64,000 bases of DNA. Source: Gossypium raimondii. Lineage: Eukaryota; Streptophyta; Magnoliopsida; Malvales; Malvaceae. Both the position numbers and the translations under genes were made by a program. The DNA lies in NCBI RefSeq assembly GCF_025698545.1, contig NC_068576.1, positions 56,084,094-56,148,093 of the forward strand, read 5' to 3'. Numbering within the stretch: position 1 is the first letter of the stretch; every line of letters starts with the position of its first letter. The notes under the pieces were generated by a model. It had not been told where the DNA came from. It saw only the letters and a list, made by a program, of their open reading frames with translations, and made no database searches. Of the stretch, positions 33,518 through 46,810 are shown in pieces.

Positions 33518-35148
33518 ATGGTGAGGTCCCTCTTCTTTTGAAACATCATAGTATTAAGAGTTTCCAATAATCCGAAACACCCATGTCTGTTTTTCCTCTT
33601 TTTCTTTTTTGTAATTTCGATGTTTGTTCATCTTGAAATTCCAGTGGAAACAATGAGGAAAATGTATGCAAATCGGTAAAAATATATAAAGTTTAAACAC
33701 CTCCTAAACAATATATGAACTATACCTTATCTGGGTTTTTAAAAAAAAATATTTTAATGAATGCATTCATCAATATGTGATCGGTAATGTTTAGGAATTA
33801 CATGTTGTGGATGGATTTTCAATTCTTTTTGAAAAAAATTGTGAAGGTGTCGTTTGCCCAAGCTGTTAAATCTCTCAATACGTCTGATATTGTTCCAAGT
33901 TTGAGTTTTGTCTCTCAACTCTCCGTTTGGTTAAGCGAGAGTTTCAAATCCACCACCTCTTCAAGCACTCCAACTCTACGAAGAGCTAAGAGATAAAACC
34001 GCACTAAAAACAATACCAGATATACTCAAGGATCCTGTTTACTCTGGGCAAACACCACTTTATAAACTTCTCCTGAAAAAAAGTCGACCCCCTCTCAACA
34101 CATAGATTAATATGTATTTCTTATTATTGTTTCATATTTGTTTTTGATGGAATTGAAATTATGGAATTAGGCGAACGCGGCATCTGGAATGGCTGTTGAT
34201 GATGAATGTAAGCTAAAATTTTTGGAGCTAAAGGCAAAGAGGAACTACCGCTACATAATATTCAAGATTCAGGACCAGCAAGTGGTGGTGGAGAAAGTTG
34301 GGAACCCAGGATCTACCTATGAGGAGTTCACTGCTTCTTTACCTGCTGACGAGTGTCGCTATTCTGTCTTCGATTTTGATTTCACCACTGATGAGAATTG
34401 CCAAAAAAGCAAAATCTTCTTCATTGCATGGTAAAATTCCCTTTTTTTTTTTCTTAATCATGTTACGAGTTAATTGTATATCAACTCAGTTAAAAAATTA
34501 ACTCATGAGTTGTAACATGTAAAGTGTGCCTTGAGACATTTACAACACTTAGACCAATTAATGAGCCGGGTTACTCACATAGCTCAAAAACGTACTCGAA
34601 ATTTGAGAGGATTTAAACAAAAATATTAAGTCTAAAATATAGGTGAGCTCAAGCTTGAAAGTTCAAAGCCCGTTTATAATGTTTTATATTATATTATTTT
34701 TTATATTATATAATTTATAACATATAAAAATTAAATCTAGCCTATATTATATATAATTTTTTTTAAATAACATGGGATGGGTTTGGATTAACCATTTACA
34801 AATATGGATAGACTTTGTCAAAATTTTAGGCCCACATTTTGTGTCGATCCTAGCTTGAACAAGCATAAATGTATTAATATCATGCCTAGACCCGGTTTGA
34901 ATCTGATCGGTGCAAGAACACCTCTAAAAACATTGCTTTTATTAACTATAATTTTGAGTCTCATTTTTGTTGGAGATTTTCTTTTTCTTTTTTGCAGGTC
35001 ACCCGATACATCAAGGGTGAGGAGTAAGATGGTGTACGCTAGCTCAAAAGACAGATTCAAAAGAGAATTGGATGGGATTCAAGTCGAGTTACAAGCAACG
35101 GATCCTAGTGAAATGAGCTTCGATATTATAAAAGCCCGGGCAATTTAA
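33518..35148 (+). CDS. ADF: Actin-depolymerizing factor (ADF/cofilin)
   Basis: Exons 33518-33520, 34171-34430 and 34998-35148 give 137 residues, the normal plant ADF length. The first exon is only the ATG, with the donor GTGAGG directly after it, a layout known from plant ADF genes. The protein starts [10 protein letters not shown]; Ser6 is the site whose phosphorylation turns plant ADFs off. It keeps [37 protein letters not shown] (the long actin-binding helix) and the C-terminal [17 protein letters not shown]. It should bind G- and F-actin in the cytosol and promote filament severing and turnover. Intron 2 contains a decayed foldback repeat (34640-34925). The sequence looks like subclass I, which is a guess from overall likeness. 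Confidence 0.95.
34640..34925. repeat. Decayed repeat in ADF intron 2
   Basis: Shares its right part (AAGCATAAATGTATTAATAT, CATGCCTAGACCCGG and a final GAACACCTCT) with 45180-45680. The final AACACCTC recalls the GAGCACCTC ends of the GC-rich foldback elements at 3090 and 56433, so it is probably an old member of that group. Confidence 0.55.
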
Positions 35149-36442
35149 ACGCTGTTACTTGCCTACTCTTCTTCTCCCAAAAAAAAAAAAAACATTGATG
35201 TCCTTGTTTCAAGCATTACCATTTCGGAATATCCCATTATTTGTGTTCTTAAGAAAAATTATTGTCTGAAAATCATTCATTTTCTGCTGTGTGGCCTTGT
35301 TTTGTTGTTTTATGTTTTCTTACAATTAATTAATTTACCGTGTAGTTTTAATGTAACTCTTAATTATCTATACATTCATTTATCATCAATATATTTTCGA
35401 TCATTTTTAATTTCTACTCCGCTACCTTTTCATAGCAAGTTATTTTCTTACAATTAGCTTTCTGAAAATCATTGTTTCTGACAAATTTTTAGACATGTTT
35501 CAATTTATATCATTATTTGATTTAGTTCATTTTATTTTATTTTTCTTGTTTTATTTAATATTTTTCTTTTTCCGAATTTGTTTCATTTAGGGTTCAGATC
35601 GTTTTATATTTATGTCAGATAAGTTCGGTTTATTGATGTTTATAATCAAATCGAATTTGAGTTCGGATTGATTATATTAAATTTTAGGTTTGAATCAAGA
35701 GTGGCAAGTTCATTTCAGTCCAATTTGACAAAAAACCGCAATTGGTACTTCAAAACTAGATCAACTTGTTATACTTGTTGTACTTAGAACTTGTGGTTTG
35801 ATTGGTTTGAATGATAATATATAACTGGAAATAAAGCAAACCGTTTGTCTACCAATAAAAATATCCAAAGTTTTGTTGATGAAGGAATAAAAAAAGGAGG
35901 AGACAAGGAGAAAGATGTGATGGCACTGAGGAAAGCCGATTCACCTTGCAAGGTGTAGAGTTAGAGGTGGTGACTGAGCAAGGAAGCCAAGGATGTAAAT
36001 GAGAGTACCAAAGATAATATGGAGGCTAGAATGTTGGAGGGTGCACCCCTTTATCAAACTGCGGGTATATATAGTAGGCGAGAGGTTAGGTAGAAGTAGT
36101 CCTTTTGGGATGTTGATGACCTAGTGACTTTTCCATACAATAGGGAGCAAATGATCGTTCACGGGTGTCTTTCTGACATTCTCTCATGCCGTTGTGTCTT
36201 AAGCCAATGGAGTATACCAAATTCAAAAAATTTACCTAATTAATAGATTTTTTTTTATAAATTTTTATTTAATTATTGTTGAATCGATTCTATTTAAAAA
36301 ATTAAAATCTTTAAATATTCATCAATCGTAATAAACATCGTGTTATTGATTTTTTTTTTCTGGTTACTACTAGTACAAAACATGGACCGTACATGAAAAA
36401 ATTTACCCAGCTTTGGTGCAACAATACACAGCTGTGGTTAAA
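35149..36442. other. Intergenic DNA between ADF and GT90
   Basis: The ADF 3' end, then AT-rich sequence. The stretch 35880-36200 is less AT-rich, with GGGTATATATAGTAGGCGAG, and looks like a piece of an LTR, but no ends were found. No convincing gene. Confidence 0.4.
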
Positions 36443-39400
36443 TTATACTTTTTGGTTTTCCCAAAATTTCTTCTCCCATTCATCAACTTGCTTTATCGAA
36501 TTCTCCTGTTCACTGAGCAAATTACGAAGAGATGCCGGATCGTAAGGTGGGGGCATGGTGCATGGGCTCGTAACCGAGGGACCCTTCACCAATGATTCCA
36601 TCATGTAGTCCTTATTTACTCCTTTGGCTGGACAAGCCATCGATTCCGAACATAGTTCGACGGCATTTTTTGGCACGGTCGGCTTGTATCTCAACAACTT
36701 ACCGTACTCGTTTAAAAGATGAAACATATAATCGTACACGTAGTCCATCTTCAAATCCTCTTTAATGAACTCGCTTGCTGCCTTTCCCATTGCCTTTGCC
36801 TGATCAAATAAGTGATTCGAAAATGAAGTTATAAAAAAAAAAAACGTCATATCTATAAATATAGGGTTAATATAACTTTACAATTCAATTCGTTTTGGTA
36901 GCTATACTTTTTTTTGTCCACTTTGGAACATGATTCATAATCTTGGCAACTAAATCTATTTTGGTCACTGAATTTGAATACCATCAAATTTTGATAACAT
37001 GATATTTTGAAATTATGTTATGTTATCAAATTTTTATATTTTTCAAGTTCATTGATTAATATGAATCTAGTTGACAAATCCAGATATCAAGTAAATATTT
37101 TTTTTTTGAAAAGAATCCTAAAACCGACTTAACTACCAAGTTTAAGAATTAAGTTATAATAATTCTTAAAATAAATATAAAGAATATTAATTACCTCTTG
37201 TTGGTGGGTGTTGCCCCAATCAACAGCATGCTTAATAGATCTGCACTTATCATTAGGCTTAATGGGCCAATAATGCTGCAATGGTTTCAAACTTCTGGTG
37301 AAAAAGTCGAAGTATCGGGGTTGTACAAGTAAGGTAACCGAATCACAAGCCAGGATGTACTTTTCACTCACAGACCATGCCGACCCTTCAACGTATATCT
37401 TAAACCTACAACAATTGTGCATTTAGAAAAAGAAAAAATTCAAAAAATATATATTGCGTTTAAAAAAAAACAAAAAAGAGTTAATTGCACCAAACATCGT
37501 GAACCATGAATTATATTTTAAATTGATCCCAAACTTTAATACATTCTATAAATCTAATCACCATTTTAGAGTCAGAAATGATGGTATCATATGTAAAACA
37601 TGTTTGTGTTTACTGCATGAACATGTTTTTTCCAACGCACACGTGCTAAGCCTCAAATTCGAGCCAGTATAATGCATAAGCTGATTAGGTTGACAAATTT
37701 AGAATCTACACAATTATGATTTGGGGATTTCTTATGCAATTAACAATAAAGAATGAACTACAATAAAAAAGTGAAGAACTTATCACTAACCTATGTAGAC
37801 ATTGGTCTGCCAGGTTTGATGTCTTGTAGCCTGCCTTTGATTCTTTTTTCCAATCCTGCAAAGTGCCTTTCTGTTTGTTAGTTTTACTTGTTAAAAAAAT
37901 AAATCGAAAAAGCAAAACAAATAAAACAACTGCATATATTTTGTTTTACAAGGCATGTGAGTAAACTGAAAAAGGACAATGGTTTCATCATCACCTGGGC
38001 AAAGACACGAGCACCCCAGTCCTGTTGGTCGGAAACGTTGCATTTAAGCAGGTCTTGCCTGGTTTCGGCAACCTCGGGATTGCCTTTCCAGTAAGCATGA
38101 GGTTCCCTTTCGTCCCATCCCATTCTTTGGTTGCCTTCCATTAGGTCATTTAATAATGGCACCCACGATTTTACCCGAATCTCAGGCCTGATTTAATCAC
38201 ATAAGAAAGAAAAAAGTTGGGTTCTTAATTTTGATTTAAAGTTATAAAAACTAACTAGAAAGTGATAAAAAGTCAAAATTTGAATTTGATCCCTTTATCA
38301 TGCTTGAATTTCAGATTATACTTTATTTTGACATAATTTGATCTTTCAACTTTCATAATATCATTAATTAGTTCAAATAATTAACTATTTCAACTAAATT
38401 GTTTAATATGAATTTTCTTAAAATACTCCTTTCAACACAAAAAATCACATTAGCATTTCAATCAAATTAGTTAATATCCTTAACTATTGAACTAACTAAT
38501 GATATTATGAAAGTAATGGGGTTTATCTATGCAAAATTAAACTATACGAATTAAATTTTAAATTTGAGCATATTAGAGGGATTAAAACCAGAATTTGACC
38601 ATAAGAAAGGGTCTAATTTTTCTTACCATCCCCAGAAAGACCAATCGGGAAAGACGATATCCAGTGTTTCATTATCTTTGCAGTAACGAAACAAAGGTGG
38701 CGGGGTGGTAGCATTGGGACCACCATAATCGATTGATTTGATAACCGGCCAGTCAACGCAATCAAACATGAGATCCAAATCAGGCAATTTGCCTGGGTAC
38801 TTCCTTAACAACTGTAGGATCCCCCACAGCGTAAAAACATCCCTCGTTTGAAACGCCTTTTGATATTGCTCCACGTAAGCCGTTCCGTTTAGTACAACCA
38901 ATCTGAAATTTGCCGTCGCCTTGGCTCTCTCCACCATGTCCAGCGTAATCCCAGTGTAGGCCCATGGCCTTAGATCTTCGTGGATCCAACGGAAGTATTC
39001 CGGACACGTGGCGTTTAAATTACTGTCTGGATCCTCTTCATCGGTTGTTGTCGGGTAACTTCTAGGGCAGGATTTTGTGAGCTCGTATGCACTGCAGTCG
39101 AGTGGGACTTCGATTTGCTGTCGGTGCTTTTTGAGAAACTCGCCTTTTGATTTTGTACTTAGTAGTGGCATTTGAGCTAAGCCGCCAACAAAATTCTAAA
39201 GCCCGATTTTGAAAATTAAATTTTTTTAAAAAAAGGTTAATAAAGAGTGATCACTATATCAATGGTCCCCAGTCCCCACTAACATCTACGGCACGATTAA
39301 TGACCAAGCAAATTGCATTTTCAAGATTACATCAGTTAAGTACTAATTTGTTTTTTTATAATTCTAATTGCTAAATTCAACTCAATATCACTATTAGTAA

Positions 39401-41042
39401 ATTTATGCTTTATTAACTCAATTTTAAAAATTATAGAATAGTTATTAAATTATTCAGAAATTTTTATTTAATTCATTAAGTTATTAAAATTGATATTGTA
39501 TAGTCTTTTTTATTTGCATTGCCTGTACTAATCAAAAGCTCTCATTTTACTTCTTTCGTACAGTTCAATTTTCTTCTCTAATCTTTGATACTAACCACCA
39601 CTATATTTTTTTATTCGTTGTTAAGTACTAATCCACAGTAACAATCATGGAATTGTCACTTAAAACTCGCTAGTCGAATTTTGAAAAAAAAACTTAACAA
39701 TTAGGTGACTTAACTAAAAACTTTGAATAATTCAATGATAATCTTATACAAAGATGTAAACCTATTAGTAGTTTAGAGACTAAGATCAAAGTGAACTTTA
39801 CGTGTAAAAATTATTTTTTGGTAATTTTATAATATTTGTTTTGATAAAAAAAATCTAAAGCTAAAATACTAGCTTTTAAGTGCAAAATTTAATTCTAATG
39901 TTGAAGGAAGTACCAATAATTTCAATTATAATACAGGGACAATAATTTATTATTATATTTCGTATTTTCTATAAAAATCATTTTGAAAATTTGAAGTTGA
40001 TAATATGCTTAATAATATATATTTTAATATTATAACCTGAACCATCTAATAATGCAATATATTTTACTATTCCATCTAATAAATTGATTCGCTCACGCTA
40101 ATTTTATATATGTAATTCTAATGAAATTCTAACTCAATCTTAAAAGGAAAAACAAAATATTTTGTCAGTAAAAAATTATATCATCTTTGGGTCAACTATA
40201 TTGTTAAAATAACAGGTTTATTATAATTAACCTAATTTAGTACTGCAATATCCAATTCCAAGAACAAAAATCATCCTCCATCACGTGTTCATCGGCGAGT
40301 TAAGCTCTCGTAAGAACCAAAAAAAAACAAATTAACACACAGTCCTAGACCATCTAGGGCTATTACTAACATGTGTTAAACATTAAATAATTACAGTAGT
40401 AGCTAAATGCAAGCATGGATATATATACTTGTTTCTCGAAATTTCTGTGACCACGTTTGTCAACGTGCAAATGGTCAATAATTGAAAAAATTAGGTTCGG
40501 GATGGTAAACAAGATTCAAAGAAAGTAGGACGCCAAGAACAATGAGAAAAAGGGGTCCCATTAGTATATGCCGGTTCGTGAAAGTAATCAAAACTGTTAA
40601 CACGCGTACCGTAGGAATTGACTGAGCGTATAGAAAATTAATTCCATCCCTTTAGTTTTTTAATTCGGACCGACACTTGTGCATGCCTTCATTTAATCTT
40701 TGTTTTCTAATTTTAATTATTTTTTTCCGCTTTAATCACGGCTTTTCCTACGCTTCTTCGAGCGTCGTTTTCGAATTTTGACTAAGTTAATGAAAACTCA
40801 AAAAAATGTTGTGGTAAATAATTAAACAATGCGGTGAAAGAATTATTGTTACTTACAGAGCTGTCGAGCAATTGCGTGGAGATCAACGCGCCGACGAGTA
40901 GGAGTACAGAGACGACGCATACGGCTGAAGATCTGGTTGATGTTATCGCAAAAGGACGCCAGATCGTGTCCGTGGTTTTACCGCCGTGACCGCCATGTCC
41001 GTTCCCTTGTGGCGCGCTTTCCCTCGTACCGTCGATGTTCAT
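36443..41042 (-). CDS. Glycosyltransferase family 90 (CAP10/POGLUT-like) type II membrane protein
   Basis: Minus-strand exons 41042-40857, 39195-38627, 38187-37995, 37855-37791, 37405-37195 and 36799-36443 give 526 residues. A Gly/His-rich cytosolic head (1-35) precedes one membrane segment (about 38-57, AVCVVSVLLLVGALIST), typical of a Golgi or ER type II protein. The lumenal part has the CAP10 marks CPEYFRWIHEDLRPW, DVFTLWGILQLLRKYPGKLPD, FPDWSFWGWPEI, KIYVEGSAWSVSEKYILACDS and QPRYFDFFTRSLKPLQHYWPI. Animal relatives transfer glucose or xylose to proteins; plant members probably act on cell-wall or glycoprotein substrates, but the substrate is unknown. All introns are GT-AG with fitting phases. 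Intron 1 (1.66 kb) holds a repeat at 39340-39800. The 5' end at 41043-41110 is unusually GC-rich. Confidence 0.92.
39340..39800. repeat. Repeat in GT90 intron 1
   Basis: Shares TCACTTA, GCTCGTTAGTCGAATTTT-like and AACTTAACAAT-GTGA blocks with 54250-54540 and, more weakly, 55740-56200. A dispersed, non-coding family with partial inverted symmetry. Confidence 0.5.
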
Positions 41043-44000
41043 CTCTTTTAATTAATCTCTTACCTCCCTCGCTCCGCCGCGAGAGCTACCTTAGCGTCTC
41101 TGAAAATGCCGAAAGTGACCGTAACTCTCAATTATAATATCTCATCCAAATGGAATAGTTCAATATTGGATCACTTTGTGGTAAGGGTTTTTTTCACTGC
41201 TTCAAAAGTGGCAGCAGCAGAGGAGAAAATCCCATGAACTTGGAGAAAATAAAGGACACTTAGAAACTGATGCACTTGGGTGTTTGGATAGAAGGGAAAC
41301 GAGGAACGAAAGGAAAGGAAAATGGAGGGGAAAATGGACTAATAAAGGGGTACAGGGAGTGACAATTGAATTACAAAGAATAAGAAACAAAGGCGTAAGA
41401 ATAAAGTAGCAAAGGTATTTTACTATAATCAGGAAAAATTTTAAAATTATAATTTATTATTGAAATTTTGGGGAAGGTACTTAAAAGTGAAAAGCCAAAA
41501 GTGTGGGAATGGGTGACGAATGGCGATGGCAGCAGTGCGCTGCCTCGGCCTCTCCCTTTAGCGGTTTTTGAATGACGGAAATTCAATGCTTTTACCTTTC
41601 GGCTTTTTATTTTTATTTTTCAATATTAGTACTTCCTTTGGGAATTCTTTATAGACACGAGGAATAACTAACTTATACTATTTTAAAATTAATTCTTTTT
41701 ATTTTTTATTTAAAAAAGTTTCGTAAGATACTTTAACAAATGGATAAATATCAAAATTATATATGAATTTTAATTGATGTGTAATTTGATACACGGATTT
41801 TGATTGTAACTTTATTTTTATTCAATCATACATATTTAAAGAAATAAATACATTAATTTATTATATTAGATAAATATAATTATACGTGTATGCAATATAT
41901 AAACATAAAATGGTGTTATATCAACAATTGTGTTAATAAATTTTGAGAATTGGATCAAATCGAAATTTCATATAAAAAATACACAAAATCAAAGTTTATG
42001 TATAAAATTGCATATTTGACTAAAGTTCAATATAGTTTTGAGATTTATCCCTTTTAACGAACTGATTATTAAATTTCTTAATATAAATACCCAATGTTAT
42101 TAGTAAAATTTCAAATGATTCAATATAAAAAAGTATCCTTTTATACTACTTAAATAATAAATATTTAAGTTAAAATCAATAAGTTGACAGAAAAAGTGAT
42201 AGTGAATTTTTTAATGTATTTGGATTGAGTTCGAATGTTGGAGTTATTATTATTAAGAGGATTTTACTTATTATTGTTTTGACCTAAACCTAATTGGTCT
42301 CACATCGTGAGACATATGAAAACAAGTTGTAAAATACTAAAAATTGAAATTTGATGTGTTTGATGGGTATAATTACATCAAAGTCAAAGTTTTATATATG
42401 CAGTTGTAAATGTTTTTAATAACTAGATTGATGGTTGAATCAATCGAATCACCGAATTTCGATTCAACTGACCTATGACACGTGGGAACCAACAAATTAG
42501 AAAAAAAATAGAAAATTAAATAACCAAAATATCATTACAACAAGATTTGGAAAAAGAAATTAAAAATAAATACTAATAATTTTATTTAAATAAAATTAAA
42601 TATTAATCCATTACTATGAAGAAATATTGATAATTTTCTGATTTAGATTTTTAATTGTTGAATTTAAAATTTGGGATTTTAATAATTACTTTATAAGTAA
42701 TTATTATTTAATTACATTAAATAAAATTATTAGTATTTATTTATCAATATTTCACTATTTTTCTGACTAATTAATAATAAATTAACCCAATTTGTCCTTC
42801 ATCTCTCCACCTTTTTAAGTCACTTTAATTCAATCTTGAAATTTCAAATAAAAAAGTATACAAATATAATCTATACTACTGTATATATATATATAAAAGG
42901 AGCCATTAAGGCCTCCCTACACAGGGCGAAACCGGGGTGCAGGACCGGTCCTAAAATATAATTTTTTTTATTCAAGTCATTTGAAATTTTTAAAAATTTA
43001 AATTAGTAAAGATAAGATTATACTTTGACCCTTTTAAAATTAATAAAAATTTAATTTAATACTTTAAAAATTATAAAGATAGAAGCTGTTAAAATGATGA
43101 AATTCTATTTTTAGTTTTTTACTATCGTAAAAATTAAAATTCAGTTTTGGCCCCCCTAAAAAAATTTTTGGCTTCACCCCTGTCCCTACATGACACGTAT
43201 TGTGTTTGTTTTTAAATCATTAAAAGAAAAATAATTGAATTTGATCCTTTTTATTATACTTGTCTTTAAAATTTATCCTCTGTATTTTAAGTTGATATAA
43301 TTTGATCATATACTTATAGAATGATATAAGTTACTTCAAATAGTCAACACCTTTAACTACTTCAATTAAAATGTGGACGTGAACTTTTCTTGAAAATACG
43401 TTTTAATACACAAAAAGTCTATTTCCGTGTGATAAGTTAGAACGTGTACTTTTAAGAAAAAAAGTTTGTCTAAGAACTTTAATTGAAATTATTAAAGGTG
43501 TTGATTATTTATACTAATTAATGATATTATAAAAACAAAATAATAAAATAATATCAAATTAAAATATAAATATTAATTCTTAATTCGTAAATTTAAATAT
43601 GATAAATAAACAGTAACCATCTATACTAACATAGGTTTAATAAAATTCGACATTCTTAAAGTTTTTTTCAAGTTTTTTAATTAATAAAAATAATTGCAGT
43701 CATTATAATTATTTTAATAAATATATATTGAAATTTTTATAAATATGTAATAAATAATTAAAATTATATTAAACCCCTAATCCACGAGCAAAACATTTTA
43801 ATAATAACTGTGGCCCAATAGTTTAAAAAGTTTGATCATTTTTAGTTGTATTCGTTAACGACAAAAGCTCGTTCAATAATTTCATTATAAGCTCCCCAAA
43901 AGCTTTCTTTTTCATTCTTTTTCCCCTTGTTTTTTCATTTAATTGGTTGTCTAAGCAAGTGGAAGTAGCTGCCAGCTGGATAGCAAAGATGGGAATGAAG

Positions 44001-45179
44001 AAACAAATATGATATTCAAATGGTTAAAATCGGTAAAAGTATTACGGAAATTTTTATACTAAAAGTTACATTACATTTTGTTTTACCTACGTAAATGATA
44101 GACAATAATTAATACGTTAAATCTAAAAGGCAATTTGGTCCCAAGCGGATTTTTAATCAGTTTGAAATTTAAACAACAATAGCATCAAAGAGTGACCAAA
44201 TAGTTTATTATTTGACGATAAAGTAATATGATATTATATATGTATGTTATTTTCTATAAGTTTTACTATGTGAAATTAGCATTCTTAAAATTATTTCTTT
44301 TCTTTTATTTGTTATTTGTTCGGTGTATGTGAAAAATATTTTATGAGTTTGTTTTGAAAATGAAGTCAAATTTCAACAATTACTTTTTAATCCCTATTAT
44401 TAAATATATTTATTAATATAGTTTAAATATTTTCTTATTTACCATGAATTGTTATTATTATAATTGTTACATGTTGTTTTTCTTTTTTTCTAGTGTCACA
44501 CCTATTTATTTATTACTCCAATTTAATATTTATATTTGACAAAAGTTATATATTTTAGTATCTAAATGTAACGATCTTAAATTTTTAATATTTAATTTAA
44601 GTTTTAGATTTTATTTGATGGAAATATATAATTAGCTAATAATAATATTATCAATTAACATTCATCAAATCTACCCTATAACTCGAATTAAATCATGTCC
44701 ATCAAACTGTATTTTAAAAATTAAACACAAAATTAAACAAATGAAGAATTTAAACCTAATAATATTAACAAATAACTTTTATCAAATTAACTCTAAATCT
44801 AAATTAAACACTAAAAATAGTAACTTATTAAAAAATAATTTTATCTCTTCGGGGGGGACATTGGGAGTTAATAGTAGGCAGGCCTTGTTAGTTTAAATAT
44901 TTGTGTTTTCTGTTAAGTTTCCCACCGACCGAATGCTGGCAGAGAGGATCACATTTAGACAAGCTGATGTCCGGCCCAAATTTAATGGTGGAGTGGTGGT
45001 AGTGTTACCAATGTCCTTTTTTAAGAATAGAGGTATAAAGGGTTAAAAGAAAAACACCAAGAGAAGTACTAAGATCAGTTGTTGATCGCTGTCTTATTTC
45101 AGTAACCCAAAGTTGTGGGCCCTAGATTTGACTTCTGATATCAACACATGCCTAGAAACTAGCTGTCTGTTTTTGTGTT

Positions 45180-45680
45180 GGGAGTGAGAGGCGGGCCAAA
45201 TTTAAGAGAGTTTTGAGTAAAGAAAAAAGAGTTTGAGAAAAAATTAGGCCCATTAAATATATGAGTTGAGTTCGGGCTTTGAATGAGATTCGATCTGTTT
45301 CTAAGTTTATAATATTTTATATTATATTTTTATATATTATTTAATTTAAAATATATTAAAAAATTTATATTAAATATATAATACTAATCTAATATAAATA
45401 TTAAAATAATGTTAAAATGACTATATAAAAATTTTCAATAAATAAAAAATATATAAAATTATTAAATACCAAAAAATATAATATAACTTTTTTAATTTAA
45501 AAAATAATATGGGCGAGTTTAAATGGGCTTGGGTTAGTATTTTGTAAAAATGGACAAATTTGAGCAAAGTTTTAATCCCATATTTCGGGTTGGGTTGGGC
45601 TTAGACAAGCATAAAACATGTTAATATCATGCTTAGTCCCGGCCTTAACCCGACCTAATCCAACCCATGAACACCTCTAC
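45180..45680. repeat. Decayed foldback element related to the ADF-intron repeat
   Basis: Contains GGGCCAAATTTAAGAGAG and AGGCCCATTAAATAT at the left, and ACAAGCATAAA, TTAATATCATGCTTAGTCCC and CCCATGAACACCTC at the right. The right end matches 34640-34925 and resembles the ends of the GC-rich foldback family. Confidence 0.55.
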
Positions 45681-46769
45681 TGTCAAATTTTATTTTGGTT
45701 TAATGCAATTTTTTGTAATAGATTTAGTTTTTTTTTATAATTTTGAACCTCAACTTTTAAATTTTAGTTAAATTTGATTTTTTTAAAATTAAAATTATAA
45801 CTAATTTATTGAGATTTTAATAGCATTGATATGATAACTTGTATGGTGGTCTATATAATTTCCATTGCTAATGTAGATAATTTTGTTAAAAGTAATTATA
45901 TGTTTTTTGGAAAAATAATTTATTTTTATGTTTTAATAATCTTTATGAAATACACAAGGACTGTCCCATGCTCATCATATCAATGTTATTATAATTTAAA
46001 GGTTTAATCAACTTTTTATTTAAAATAACAAATTTTTTAAGCTCGAGGGTCAAAGTGATAAAAATTAAAATTAAAGTGACAGAAAATAAAATAAACATTA
46101 AAGGTTAAATTTATTATTTTATTATTTTATTTTAATCCAAGTTCATATTTTTTTGACAACTGATACGTTATCGGTATTTTTAACTGATAAAATTAGGTCA
46201 TGTGTAACCATCTTATCTCTATAATTTTCACATATGATGACATGTCAAAACATATATTATAAATACCTAAATTGTTTAGCTAAAATTCGAAACATGTTTT
46301 ATTTAATTACTATACATTCTATACATGTTATAAATTCGCATTTAGCTAGATTCATATGAAATGTTTCTATACATTCTATTTGTCTAGATTCGATTTAATC
46401 TAAAATATGGACTTAATTATTTATTTAAGCTCATCTTACATATAAAATATAAAAATTAAACTCATCTCAATCCAATCATGTTTTATATTAAAATATTTTC
46501 TTGTAATATTTATTAAATATTAAAAGTACTTGTATTTTAATATTATTGAACATATGTTCGATCATTAGATTTCTATTTTAATTTTTATTTGAAGATAATA
46601 TAAAATATAAAAAATAAAACTACCACAATAATATTTTAAAATAAAAATTTATCTTCAATCTTTTCAAAACTTTAAAGTTTCATCTTCACGACATAAAATT
46701 TGTAGCTTGAGTGCATTAACTAAATTATGGGGATTTGAGAGAAAGTATAAGATAAAATATGGTTAAAAT

Positions 46770-46772
<3 letters not shown>

Positions 46773-46807
<35 letters not shown>
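46773..46807. repeat. AT dinucleotide microsatellite
   Basis: About 17 uninterrupted TA units in intergenic DNA; likely length-variable. Confidence 0.9.
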
Positions 46808-46810
<3 letters not shown>
